Assembly (NCBI GenBank): GCA_937138495.1
Contig: CAKZPE010000087.1
Location: 1-64,000 of the forward strand
Direction of reading: 5' to 3'
From: an uncultured Oceanospirillaceae bacterium
GTDB taxonomy: Bacteria; Pseudomonadota; Gammaproteobacteria; Pseudomonadales; Balneatricaceae
Length of the DNA stretch: 64,000 nt
Under the pieces are notes generated by a model. That model saw only the letters and a list, made by a program, of their open reading frames with translations, had not been told where the DNA came from and did not search any database. Positions 8,003 through 15,825 of the stretch are shown here, piece after piece. How positions within the stretch are numbered: the stretch's first letter is position 1; the number at the start of each line of letters is the position of its first letter. The translations under genes were made by a program, and so were the position numbers.

Positions 8003-8184
8003 GCCTGAAAAACCTGACGCCATTACAAAACAATATTGCCTGTCACCAAAGAGACGCATCCGACAAGCACAAAGAAGCAGCAAGCCCTGACTGAAAGCCA
8101 GAAGAACTCAGAAGAAAAATACCGTCCGAAAGACGATTACACAGACATAAGATTGAAGGTCAGCAGAACGCTGAAAAGAAAAGT

Positions 8185-8217
8185 AAAAAGGCATCTGAAG
8201 AAAACCTTCAGATGCCT
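8185..8217 (-). terminator. Rho-independent terminator of the 30-residue peptide gene
   Basis: Read on the minus strand, AGGCATCTGAAG pairs with CTTCAGATGCCT around a five-base loop and is followed by TTTTAC. It lies seven bases after the stop codon of the small gene. An A run on the other side could let it work in both directions. Confidence 0.85.
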
Positions 8218-8223
8218 GCAATA

Positions 8224-8316
8224 TCAGATCAACATTATAAACAGCAATGTTGCAGCGATGACTGTTACAACAGGAAAGCTCAGCGCTGAAGTAATCGCCT
8301 GTGTGTTAAAACTCAT
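8224..8316 (-). CDS. Small single-pass membrane peptide (30 residues), Fur-linked
   Basis: A short gene encoding MSFNTQAITSALSF followed by a hydrophobic stretch (PVVTVIAATLLFIMLI), so a likely single membrane segment from about residue 12 to the end. Three independent signals support it: a strong ribosome site GGAGG five bases before the ATG, a Fur-like box about 60 bases upstream, and a terminator right after the stop. An in-frame ATG lies 12 bases earlier but overlaps the ribosome site. I do not recognise a family. It could be a stress peptide, a regulator of a membrane transporter, or the coding part of a dual-function RNA. Confidence 0.7.
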   Translation of the reverse strand: MSFNTQAITSALSFPVVTVIAATLLFIMLI

Positions 8317-8375
8317 AACAACCTCCATGCTTAAATTCAGAGGCTATCATAACGACAAAGCACTTACATGTAAAT

Positions 8376-8394
8376 GATAATGATTATTATAAAG
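8376..8394 (-). promoter_or_regulatory. Fur-like box upstream of the small membrane peptide gene
   Basis: GATAATGATTATTATAAAG (plus-strand reading) matches 13 of 19 Fur-consensus positions and includes a minus-strand TATAAT (8391-8386) that could be the -10 box. The -35 region is unclear. Confidence 0.6.
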
Positions 8395-8450
8395 AATAAC
8401 CTGTTATTGTTTGTACACTCATTTAAATATGTCTATAACTCTGCGCTTTA

Positions 8451-9875
8451 CTATGCACACTCTGCTTCCAGATTCTGTTTAATCTCGCCCTCAAGTTCTG
8501 GCAAAATAAACGCCTCCGGCAGCGGCCTGCTATACAAATACCCCTGCGCCTGATCACAGTTAAGCTCCATCAGTAACGCCCGCTCTTCTTCGGTCTCAAC
8601 ACCTTCCGCAATCACAGACATACGAAGCGCATGCCCCATCTGCAAAGATGCCTTAACGATCTGTAAGCTCGAATTATCCTTAGTTATCTCACGGATAAAA
8701 CCCTGATCCAGTTTCAACTTATCCACCGGCAGGTTCTTCAGATATAGCAGAGATGAAAACCCGGTACCAAAATCATCAATTGCAAATTGCACGCCTTTTT
8801 CGTTCAGCGCCAGCATCGTTTCTTTCGCCTGAGCCAGATCTCCCATAAACAGAGATTCAGTAATCTCCAGCTCCAGCGCGTCAGCAGACAAGCCTGTCTG
8901 CTCAAGCGTGTTCAGAACCTTCTCAACAAAGTCCGGCTCAACGAATTGCTTAACAGACACGTTCACAGCAACCCGTTCAAACCCAACACCCTGCCGTTGC
9001 CAGAGTACCGCCTGCTTACAGGCCATGTTCAGCACCTGATCACCCAGGGTAATCATCATGCCTTCTTTTTCTGCTATTTCGACAAAGATATTCGGCGGTA
9101 TCCGGCCCTTCTCCGGGTGGTTCCAGCGAACCAGTGCCTCAAAGCCACATATTTTTCCACTGCCCATGACCAGCTGAGGCTGGTACTCAAGGTATAACTG
9201 CTTATTGTTCAGCGCCTCACGTAAGGCGGATGCCAGCGCCTGACGCTCATTCATCTGAGCGGTCATCTCGGCACAGTAAAACATATAGCCACCGGGATTC
9301 ACTTCCTTAGCCCGGTGCAGGGCCAGGTCGGCGTACTCAAGTACAGCCAGTGTATCGAGCGCCCCTTCATGATTACTCGCAATGCCTACAGACGACGCAA
9401 TTGTCAGGCTCTGATCACCGTGAGACATTGGCTTGCTGACCTCAGCAATCAAAATTTCAACCAGATTCGTCAGCGCCACCTGATTATTGTCACCGGGTAC
9501 AAATACTGCAAACTCATCACCGCTGATACGGGCAACTTCGCAACCAGTCTCAAGCCGGCTCTGAATACGTTCAGCAACCCGCTTGAGCATATAATCCCCG
9601 ACCTTATGGCCCAGTGAATCATTAATCAGCCGGAATGCATCCAGCCCAAACAGCAATAAGGCAAACGGCGGTGTCTTTTCACCGTCGGCATCAAGGTCTT
9701 GCAACATATCTTTGAAGTACTGACGGTTGCGTACCCCTGTCAGATCATCATGAAACGCCAGATAACGAACTTCTTCCTCAATTTTCTGACGGCTTTTAAC
9801 TTCTTTCTTCAGGCTCCTGTTCCACAGAAACAGCCCTGCCAGGCCAACAGCCAGTAACGCTAACACTAACCACAA
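8451..9875 (-). CDS. GGDEF-EAL protein, downstream half of a frameshifted sensor gene
   Basis: 474 residues from a TTG: one membrane segment (about 1-18), a short linker, GGDEF (about 35-200) and EAL (about 210-460). The EAL set is intact (EALVRW, NVSVKQF, LEITES, IDDFGTGFSS, KLKLD, AEGVE, QGYLYSRP), so it is a probable c-di-GMP phosphodiesterase. The GGDEF domain reads SGDEF and has FGLDAFR where cyclases have xDxD, so the metal-binding Asp is lost and cyclase activity is unlikely. The same frame is open up to about 9938 and reads EWLKPEDSLRV, the usual join between an SBP_bac_3 domain and the membrane segment. One added base in AGCCGG (9935-9940) would fuse it with the next gene upstream. 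Alternatively AAGGAGG five bases before the TTG could restart translation. Confidence 0.8.
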   Translation of the reverse strand: MWLVLALLAVGLAGLFLWNRSLKKEVKSRQKIEEEVRYLAFHDDLTGVRNRQYFKDMLQDLDADGEKTPPFALLLFGLDAFRLINDSLGHKVGDYMLKRVAERIQSRLETGCEVARISGDEFAVFVPGDNNQVALTNLVEILIAEVSKPMSHGDQSLTIASSVGIASNHEGALDTLAVLEYADLALHRAKEVNPGGYMFYCAEMTAQMNERQALASALREALNNKQLYLEYQPQLVMGSGKICGFEALVRWNHPEKGRIPPNIFVEIAEKEGMMITLGDQVLNMACKQAVLWQRQGVGFERVAVNVSVKQFVEPDFVEKVLNTLEQTGLSADALELEITESLFMGDLAQAKETMLALNEKGVQFAIDDFGTGFSSLLYLKNLPVDKLKLDQGFIREITKDNSSLQIVKASLQMGHALRMSVIAEGVETEEERALLMELNCDQAQGYLYSRPLPEAFILPELEGEIKQNLEAECA

Positions 9876-9925
9876 AATGCCCTCCTTGACCTTGCCGATA
9901 TCAACCCGCAGGCTGTCTTCCGGCT

Positions 9926-10699
9926 TCAGCCACTCCGGCTAAAACGGTCTACTGTGGCAGCCGGAATAGCCGCCAATCCTTTCGTTAATAACTGATGCAA
10001 CATCCCGGCATTAATATCTGTCGCAAAAGAGACCCGGTAATCAAACCCCACATCTCCGACAATACTCAGATTATTAATCCCCTGCTGCAGCGAATACTGG
10101 TATCCCCCGGAAGGATAAGCACCTACTCCTGCGACTTCCCCGGTGACCAGTAAATCAAATGACTCTTTAATATCCCGTGTCTCGACCAGCTCCACCTGGG
10201 GATAATTCTTACGGATATACTCTGCCAGAGCGGTATCGGCCCGCACTGAAAACTTCATCCCGGCGAAATCATCCATCCCCGCACTCTCAAACAGCTCTTT
10301 ACGGGTAAAAATTTTATTCGGCAAATACGCATAGCTGGGCGTGAACAGCAGATACTTTTCCCGTTCTGCGGTTTTCGCTATCCCAAAGATGACATCAACA
10401 TCACCGGCACGCATTGCCGACATCAAGGCACTGTATGATTCAAACTTAATATAGTTAAACGGTATTTCAAGCTGGGCTTCTATTTCCCGGAGGAAATCCA
10501 CCGATAAACCTTCGACCCCACCATCATCATTCAGAACGGTCAAATACGGCGGAACAACCGCCAAACCAATACGTACAGGCCCCTGTCTGGCATCAATCCA
10601 GGCCTGTTCCTGTGCAGACAAATCAATCTTTGCCGCATTTACCCAGGAAACGCTCAGCAAGCTTAATAACAAGCAACATACTGACAACAATCTAGCCAC
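9926..10699 (-). CDS. SBP_bac_3 periplasmic sensor domain, upstream half of a frameshifted GGDEF-EAL gene
   Basis: 257 residues: signal peptide (about 1-22, LLSVCCLLLSLLSVSWVNA) and one SBP_bac_3 (amino-acid-binding-like) domain. Typical stretches are VRIGLAVVPPYL, GLSVDFLREIEAQL, DVDVIFGIAKTAER and FTPSYAYLPNKIF. The domain is complete, but the reading frame ends with VDRFSRSG at a TGA where family members continue with a W-L-K/R segment and a transmembrane helix. That continuation is present in another frame (see 8451-9875). The two parts are best read as one SBP-TM-GGDEF-EAL sensor broken by a single-base change. If the break is real, this half would be a free periplasmic protein. Confidence 0.8.
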   Translation of the reverse strand: MARLLSVCCLLLSLLSVSWVNAAKIDLSAQEQAWIDARQGPVRIGLAVVPPYLTVLNDDGGVEGLSVDFLREIEAQLEIPFNYIKFESYSALMSAMRAGDVDVIFGIAKTAEREKYLLFTPSYAYLPNKIFTRKELFESAGMDDFAGMKFSVRADTALAEYIRKNYPQVELVETRDIKESFDLLVTGEVAGVGAYPSGGYQYSLQQGINNLSIVGDVGFDYRVSFATDINAGMLHQLLTKGLAAIPAATVDRFSRSG

Positions 10700-10772
10700 A
10701 GCAACTCCCGGCTAACTACATGATTCAACAAAATAAACCAAAGGACTGTACTTTGAGGAAAGCCCCTTCTGC

Positions 10773-11666
10773 TTACAAGGCTTTTCGCAACCAGTCGGCA
10801 ACAATACCTGTCAGTTTGAGAGGTGATTGCAACGGTAACATATGCCCCTGATCAGGAACAATTATCATTTCGATATGTTGATCTGCCATCTCGGCAATCC
10901 TGTACGCATAACTGAGCGACAACACGGAATCTGTTTCCCCCTGAATCACCACCATCTTAAACGGACAGGGCTTCTTCATAATGCCAGCCTTGTGCTGGAA
11001 AAGACCCGCCAGAGTCCGCAAGGGATACGCCATTACCAGTAACGGATCGTGCTGTAATAACTCCGCTGCCGGATGCCCGCTGATTAACTGCCGAAAGTCC
11101 AGAACAGACTGTAAAGGCACCGGCCAGTCCGGCAACCACAGAGCCGTACTCCAGGTCCACTGCCAGCCAAGAAAATGCCACCAGTCCGGCGGTATTTCTG
11201 TCACCAGCAATGTCTGACATACAACTGCCTGAATTCTGGCGTCATGCTCAGCAACCGCAAGCGCCAGCATGCTTCCAACGGAATGCCCGAAACAAACCTT
11301 AGGACCCGTAAACTCATCCTCTAACAGATCAAGCACCTGTGAAGTAATATGCTGAATATCCTCCGGCTGATACACCCCGGCGACACCGGCTGAATAACCA
11401 TGCCCCGGCGGATCAATCCCCAGCACATTGAACCCCTGATCCGCCAGCGATGCCAGCAGTGCCGCATACAGCTCAACGTAGGTGCCTAACCCGGGAAAAA
11501 AGATCACCAGCGGCGCCGATGCAGATGAACACCGGTAAAGCTCACCCCGGATTTCTGCATCAGTTAAACACAGACACTCTCGCTGCTCTAACGCATGAGT
11601 ATTACCCAGCGCATCATGGAGCTGACGATAAAAATCACTGTTCCCTGAATGTGCTGCAGCGGTCAT
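10773..11666 (-). CDS. Alpha/beta hydrolase
   Basis: A 297-residue cytosolic alpha/beta-hydrolase-fold protein. It shows the oxyanion region FFPGLGTYVELYAALLASLA, the GxDPPGHGYS segment, the nucleophile elbow GHSVGS (Ser about residue 169), a late acidic region (ETDSVLSL) and the catalytic His in DQGHMLP. It is monoacylglycerol-lipase or esterase-like by layout, but the substrate cannot be named. It lies 12 bases downstream of mutM on the same strand, so the two are probably cotranscribed. Confidence 0.8.
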   Translation of the reverse strand: MTAAAHSGNSDFYRQLHDALGNTHALEQRECLCLTDAEIRGELYRCSSASAPLVIFFPGLGTYVELYAALLASLADQGFNVLGIDPPGHGYSAGVAGVYQPEDIQHITSQVLDLLEDEFTGPKVCFGHSVGSMLALAVAEHDARIQAVVCQTLLVTEIPPDWWHFLGWQWTWSTALWLPDWPVPLQSVLDFRQLISGHPAAELLQHDPLLVMAYPLRTLAGLFQHKAGIMKKPCPFKMVVIQGETDSVLSLSYAYRIAEMADQHIEMIIVPDQGHMLPLQSPLKLTGIVADWLRKAL

Positions 11667-11678
11667 AGCACTAGCCTG

Positions 11679-12491
11679 CTAACGCTGACAGTTCGGACAA
11701 AATACAGTACTGCGCTGGCCCAGGCGAATCTCGTTTAAAGGCGCATCACACTTAACACAAGCCTCGCCACCCCGGCCATATACCGATAACTCCTGCTTAA
11801 AATAACCGGGCTTGCCATCACCGCCGATAAAGTCCTTCAGAGTGGTCCCGCCCTGCTCAATAGCAGCAGCAAGGATACGTTTAATTTCAATCACTAACTG
11901 CTCAATTCGCTGGCGAGAAATACGTCCCGCTGCACGCTTAGGATGAATACCCGCCGCAAACAACGCTTCATTCGCATAGATATTGCCCACTCCGACAACC
12001 ACCGCAGAATTCATAACTAACTGCTTGATCGCAACCTTACGTCCGGCACAGGCCGCCTGTAAATGATCCGCATCAAAGGCATCACTTAATGGCTCTGGCC
12101 CCAGTTTAGCCAGCAACTCATGCAGTTCGCCTTTTGCCTGCCAGAGCAATGAACCAAATCGCCGGGGATCCGTCAGCCGTAAGGCCATGCCACTCTGCAA
12201 TACCAGATCAACGTGATCATGGTAAGCCGGAGGCTGATCTGCCGACACCATATACAGGCTACCGGACATTCCCAGATGATACATTGCGGCTCCCCGGTCA
12301 GTATTCAGCAACAGATATTTGCCACGGCGCTGCACCGATTCAATTACCTTACCCTCCAGCCAGTCTGGCAATTGTGCAGGCACAGGCCAGCGTAATTTTG
12401 GCTGCCGGACAATCAGCGCCTTAACTCGCTGTCCTGTCACATGTGGCTCAATTCCCCGACGGGTAGTTTCTACCTCTGGCAATTCAGGCAT
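11679..12491 (-). CDS. mutM: Formamidopyrimidine-DNA glycosylase (8-oxoguanine repair)
   Basis: MutM (Fpg) excises 8-oxoguanine and formamidopyrimidines and nicks the strand. The 270-residue length is typical. The N-terminal catalytic PELPEVETTRRGI (Pro2, Glu3), the KRRGKY-like motif (VQRRGKYLL), the NIYANEALF helix of the H2TH domain and the C-terminal zinc finger (CVKCDAPLNEIRLGQRSTVFCPNCQ) are all present. It follows the rpmBG terminator, so it probably has its own promoter. It precedes the hydrolase gene. Confidence 0.97.
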   Translation of the reverse strand: MPELPEVETTRRGIEPHVTGQRVKALIVRQPKLRWPVPAQLPDWLEGKVIESVQRRGKYLLLNTDRGAAMYHLGMSGSLYMVSADQPPAYHDHVDLVLQSGMALRLTDPRRFGSLLWQAKGELHELLAKLGPEPLSDAFDADHLQAACAGRKVAIKQLVMNSAVVVGVGNIYANEALFAAGIHPKRAAGRISRQRIEQLVIEIKRILAAAIEQGGTTLKDFIGGDGKPGYFKQELSVYGRGGEACVKCDAPLNEIRLGQRSTVFCPNCQR

Positions 12492-12566
12492 GAAAAATTC
12501 CTATTCAACATTTAACTCTGCCGCCAACTCTACTACAGCCAGTGTGCAGCACACGAATGACAGACG

Positions 12567-12595
12567 AAAAAAAACCCGGACAAGCCGGGTTTTTT
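12567..12595 (-). terminator. Bidirectional-looking terminator after rpmG
   Basis: AAAACCCGG, loop, CCGGGTTTTTT, with A/T runs on both sides, 16 bases after the rpmG stop. Confidence 0.85.
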
Positions 12596-12610
12596 CTAAG
12601 CAGTAAGATC

Positions 12611-12766
12611 TTATTTGATCTTAGCTTCTTTATACATAACGTGCTGACGAACAACAGGATCGTACTTTTTCATTTCCAGCTTGTCTGGAGTAGTACGCTT
12701 GTTCTTAGTCGTCGTGTAAAAGTGACCAGTTTTAGCAGATGAAACCATCTTAATCTTATCGCGCAT
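12611..12766 (-). CDS. rpmG: 50S ribosomal protein L33
   Basis: A 51-residue basic protein starting MRDKIKMVSSAKTGHFYTTT and ending KEAKIK, matching L33. It has the conserved KYDPVVRQHV segment. The zinc-binding Cys pairs of the C+ form are absent, so it is the zinc-free type. It lies 11 bases downstream of rpmB, the usual pair in this class, and is followed by a terminator. Ribosome site GGAG upstream. Confidence 0.97.
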   Translation of the reverse strand: MRDKIKMVSSAKTGHFYTTTKNKRTTPDKLEMKKYDPVVRQHVMYKEAKIK

Positions 12767-12777
12767 GAGACTGCTCC

Positions 12778-13014
12778 TTAAACCTTGATGCCGTTCTTAC
12801 GAACATCTACCAGCACAGCATCGATACCTTTCTTATCGATGATACGCATACCTTTAGAAGAAACGCGCAGACGTACAAACTTCTGCTCGCTCTCAACCCA
12901 GAAACGGTGCCAATGCAGGTTTGGCAGGAAACGACGACGGGTTCTGTTCAGTGCGTGGGAAACATTGTTTCCTGTTACAGGACGCTTACCTGTAACCATG
13001 CAAACTCGAGACAT
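12778..13014 (-). CDS. rpmB: 50S ribosomal protein L28
   Basis: A 78-residue protein starting MSRVCMVTGKRPVTGNNVSH, typical of L28, with RRRFLPNLHWHRFWVESE and the C-terminal RLRVSSKGMRIIDKKGI. It is the first gene of the rpmB-rpmG pair. An AAAGG ribosome site is present. The 190 bases upstream hold the promoter region; I see no clear -35/-10 pair there. Confidence 0.97.
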   Translation of the reverse strand: MSRVCMVTGKRPVTGNNVSHALNRTRRRFLPNLHWHRFWVESEQKFVRLRVSSKGMRIIDKKGIDAVLVDVRKNGIKV

Positions 13015-13201
13015 GTTAAATACCTTTAATCTGTAATAATTGCCTTCTCAGGCAGCTAACCCCTATCCGATACTTATCAACCGGTTAAAACTTACCGGCT
13101 TCAGGCGGAGCGTCTGTACCAGACATAATCCCATACCATGGATAGAAGAGCGCGTATTTTACAGAAAATAAATATTATTATCCAGCGCAATAGTTATTTA
13201 T

Positions 13202-13897
13202 TTATTCGCCTTCAAACGTGGGATAAAACAGCCCCCGTTCAGCCATCGACACTACGTCAGAATCGCCGATTACCATATGATCCAGTAGACGTACATCCAC
13301 CAGCGATAACGCCTGCTGTAACTGCCGGGTAATATTCACATCCGCGTCACTGGGCTCAGCCACGCCGGACGGATGATTGTGACAGATAATCAGCGCCGCC
13401 GCGTTATGCTTCAGCGCCAGCTTTACCACTTCCCGGGGATGCACACTGGCACTGTTAATCGTGCCGTAAAACAGTTCTTTAAAACAGATAACCCGGTGCC
13501 GGTTATCCAGTAACAGAGCCGCAAACACTTCCTGTGAATAATATCGCAGCTGGTTACCCAGATAATGTTTCACCTCCAGAGGCGAATCCAGCACAGAACT
13601 GCGTACCAGCGCTTCACCCTGAATACGCAAACTGATCTGTAAAGCAGCCTGCAGCTGAACATACTTGGCGGTACCGATCCCTTTTATACCGCACAGATCT
13701 TTCTGTGGAGCGGCTGCCACACCGGCTAAACTGTTAAATTCCCTCAGCAACTCACGGGCCATATCCACCGCACTGCTGCCGGCAATACCGGTTCGCAGAA
13801 AAATAGCCAGCAACTCTGCATCCGAGAGTGAACCCGCCCCTCTGTGTAACAATTTTTCCCGTGGACGCTCCTGCGCCGGCCAGTCTGTAATCGCCAT
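13202..13897 (-). CDS. radC: RadC family JAB/MPN-domain protein
   Basis: 231 residues from the ATG at 13897, which has AAGGAGAT eight bases upstream. A longer in-frame form to 14002 lacks these features. The N-terminal HhH-like part (LSDAELLAIFLRTG, GIKGIGTAKYVQL) leads into the JAB metal site: SASVHPREVVK, then HNHPSGVAEPSDADV (HxH-S-D pattern), then DHMVIGD. RadC's enzymatic role is uncertain in general and a DNA-repair role was questioned for E. coli. It is divergent from coaBC, as in many gammaproteobacteria. Confidence 0.95.
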   Translation of the reverse strand: MAITDWPAQERPREKLLHRGAGSLSDAELLAIFLRTGIAGSSAVDMARELLREFNSLAGVAAAPQKDLCGIKGIGTAKYVQLQAALQISLRIQGEALVRSSVLDSPLEVKHYLGNQLRYYSQEVFAALLLDNRHRVICFKELFYGTINSASVHPREVVKLALKHNAAALIICHNHPSGVAEPSDADVNITRQLQQALSLVDVRLLDHMVIGDSDVVSMAERGLFYPTFEGE

Positions 13898-14113
13898 CCC
13901 TGATCTCCTTATATATACATCCCTGTATTTCTTACCGGCCTGCACGATATATGCAAAACAGCCTGCCACTGACACCCTAACGGGCAAGCGATTAAAAACC
14001 AACCTCTATTCATACCCCGGATGTATTTATTGCACCTGCAATAAGTGGTATCTTTGTCGGCCTTTTCTGGCGCAGACTGCGTCGATATCAAGCAACGATG
14101 GTCGCTCAAGGGT

Positions 14114-15316
14114 ATGCACAGACTCACTAACCGACAGATTGTTTTAGGTATAACCGGCGGTATTGCCGCGTATAAAAGCGCCGAACTGACCCGTATTCTG
14201 AAAACCCACGGCGCCGATGTCCGAATCGTTATGACACCGGCCGCCTGTGAATTTATTACTCCCCTGACGTTACAGGCACTGTCCGGCCACGCGGTTCACC
14301 AGCATATGCTGGACCCCGAAGCCGAAGCCGGTATGGGTCATATCGAACTGGCCAAGTGGGCCGACATGATTCTGATTGCACCTGCCAGCGCGGACTTTAT
14401 GGCCCGCCTGAACAGCGGCATGGGGAATGACCTGCTAAGCACCATTTGCCTGGCCACCGAGGCACCGGTAGTACTCGCACCGGCCATGAATCAGGCCATG
14501 TGGCGCGATATCCAGACGCAACAAAATGCAGCTAACCTGCAAAAGAAAGGCATACGCCTGCTGGGCCCCGGTGTTGGCGATCAGGCCTGCGGTGACAACG
14601 GCCCTGGCCGGATGCTTGAACCTGTGGACATTGCCAACCAGGCAGCAGCCCTGTTCAATCAGGGCTCCCTGGCAGGCAAGCAGGTATTCATTACCGCCGG
14701 CCCAACCCGGGAAGCACTGGACCCGGTACGCTACATCAGCAACCACAGCTCCGGTAAAATGGGCTATGCACTGGCAGCGGCAGCGGCAGATGCCGGCGCA
14801 CGGGTGAAACTGATCAGTGGCCCGGTCAATCTTGAAACACCACCACGCTGTGAGCGGGTACAGGTCGAAAGTGCTCAGCAAATGCTGGACGCCTCACTGG
14901 ACGGCATCGGCAACTGTGACATATTCATTGCTGCCGCTGCTGTTGCGGACTACCGACCAGTCTCAGTTGCCGAACATAAAATGAAGAAAGGCAAAGAAGA
15001 GCTGATGGAACTGCACCTGGTGAAAAACCCGGACATCGTCGCCACTGTCGCCAGCCAGTCTGATAAACCTTTCTGTGTCGGTTTTGCCGCTGAAACACAG
15101 GACGTCGTCAGTTACGCTCAGGATAAACTGCAGCGTAAAAATCTGGACCTGATCATTGCCAATGATGTATCCCGCAGCGATATCGGCTTTAACAGCGATG
15201 ACAATGCCGTCACCGTGATCAGCAAAACAACTGCGACACCGTTACCCCAAACCAGTAAACGGCTGTTGGCTAAACAGCTGATTAGTCTTATTGCCGACCA
15301 GTATTCCGGAAACTAA
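14114..15316 (+). CDS. coaBC: Bifunctional phosphopantothenoylcysteine decarboxylase / phosphopantothenate-cysteine ligase
   Basis: CoaBC makes 4'-phosphopantetheine from phosphopantothenate and cysteine in coenzyme A synthesis. About 400 residues from ATG 14114 match the family; the open frame runs on to a GTG at 14045, but the extra 23 residues do not resemble CoaC. The CoaC half begins RQIVLGITGGIAAYKSAEL and has the catalytic His region and PAMNQAMW (PXMNXXMW motif). The CoaB half has the ITAGPTREALDPVRYISNHSSGKMG motif region and ADYRP and KMKK further on. It is followed by dut six bases later. Confidence 0.95.
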   Translation: MHRLTNRQIVLGITGGIAAYKSAELTRILKTHGADVRIVMTPAACEFITPLTLQALSGHAVHQHMLDPEAEAGMGHIELAKWADMILIAPASADFMARLNSGMGNDLLSTICLATEAPVVLAPAMNQAMWRDIQTQQNAANLQKKGIRLLGPGVGDQACGDNGPGRMLEPVDIANQAAALFNQGSLAGKQVFITAGPTREALDPVRYISNHSSGKMGYALAAAAADAGARVKLISGPVNLETPPRCERVQVESAQQMLDASLDGIGNCDIFIAAAAVADYRPVSVAEHKMKKGKEELMELHLVKNPDIVATVASQSDKPFCVGFAAETQDVVSYAQDKLQRKNLDLIIANDVSRSDIGFNSDDNAVTVISKTTATPLPQTSKRLLAKQLISLIADQYSGN

Positions 15317-15322
15317 CCCTTT

Positions 15323-15790
15323 ATGAGCACACAAAAACAGTCACTGCAGGCCAAAATTCTTGACCCGCGTATCGGTACCGAATTCCCCCTGCCCAGCTAT
15401 GCCACCGAAGGCTCCGCCGGACTGGATCTGCGCGCCTGTATTGATGAACCACTGACACTGGCACCGGGTGATACACAACTATTACCCACCGGACTGGCAA
15501 TTCACGTAGCGAACCCGAACCTCTGTGCCATGCTTCTGCCCCGTTCAGGCCTTGGCCATAAACACGGCATCGTACTGGGCAATCTGGTTGGCCTGATCGA
15601 TTCTGACTATCAGGGTCAGCTCATGGTGTCCTGCTGGAACCGCAGCAACAGCAACTTCACTGTCGAACCCGGTGAACGCATCGCGCAAATGGTACTGGTA
15701 CCGGTAGTACAGGCTGATTTCGATATCGTTGATGAATTCAGTGACAGCGATCGTGGCGAAGGCGGCTTTGGCTCATCCGGCCGCCACTGA
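15323..15790 (+). CDS. dut: Deoxyuridine 5'-triphosphate nucleotidohydrolase (dUTPase)
   Basis: A 155-residue trimeric dUTPase that cleaves dUTP to dUMP. The five motifs are visible: GSAGLDLRA (1), LLPRSGLGHK (2), GNLVGLIDSDYQGQL (3, catalytic Asp), GERIAQMVLVPV (4) and the C-terminal RGEGGFGSSGRH (5). It lies between coaBC and algC in a tight operon, as in Pseudomonas and relatives. Confidence 0.98.
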   Translation: MSTQKQSLQAKILDPRIGTEFPLPSYATEGSAGLDLRACIDEPLTLAPGDTQLLPTGLAIHVANPNLCAMLLPRSGLGHKHGIVLGNLVGLIDSDYQGQLMVSCWNRSNSNFTVEPGERIAQMVLVPVVQADFDIVDEFSDSDRGEGGFGSSGRH

Positions 15791-15825
15791 GTATCCGCCA
15801 GATATTAAAGGACACCCTGAACACT

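Larger units (their letters stand above)
7757..8003 (+). repeat. Direct repeat copy 2 (Fur box plus structured RNA unit)
   Basis: The second copy of the unit at 7471-7722, in the same orientation and offset by about 286 bases. It starts AAATGATAATAAAT and ends with a terminator followed by TCGCCTG. The copies have diverged enough to test RNA structure by covariation. Confidence 0.9.

Noticed and set aside
8036..8377. 113-residue plus-strand open frame starting with TTG
   Set aside because: Runs through the terminator, small gene and Fur-like box of the minus-strand peptide unit; no ribosome site or recognisable domain.
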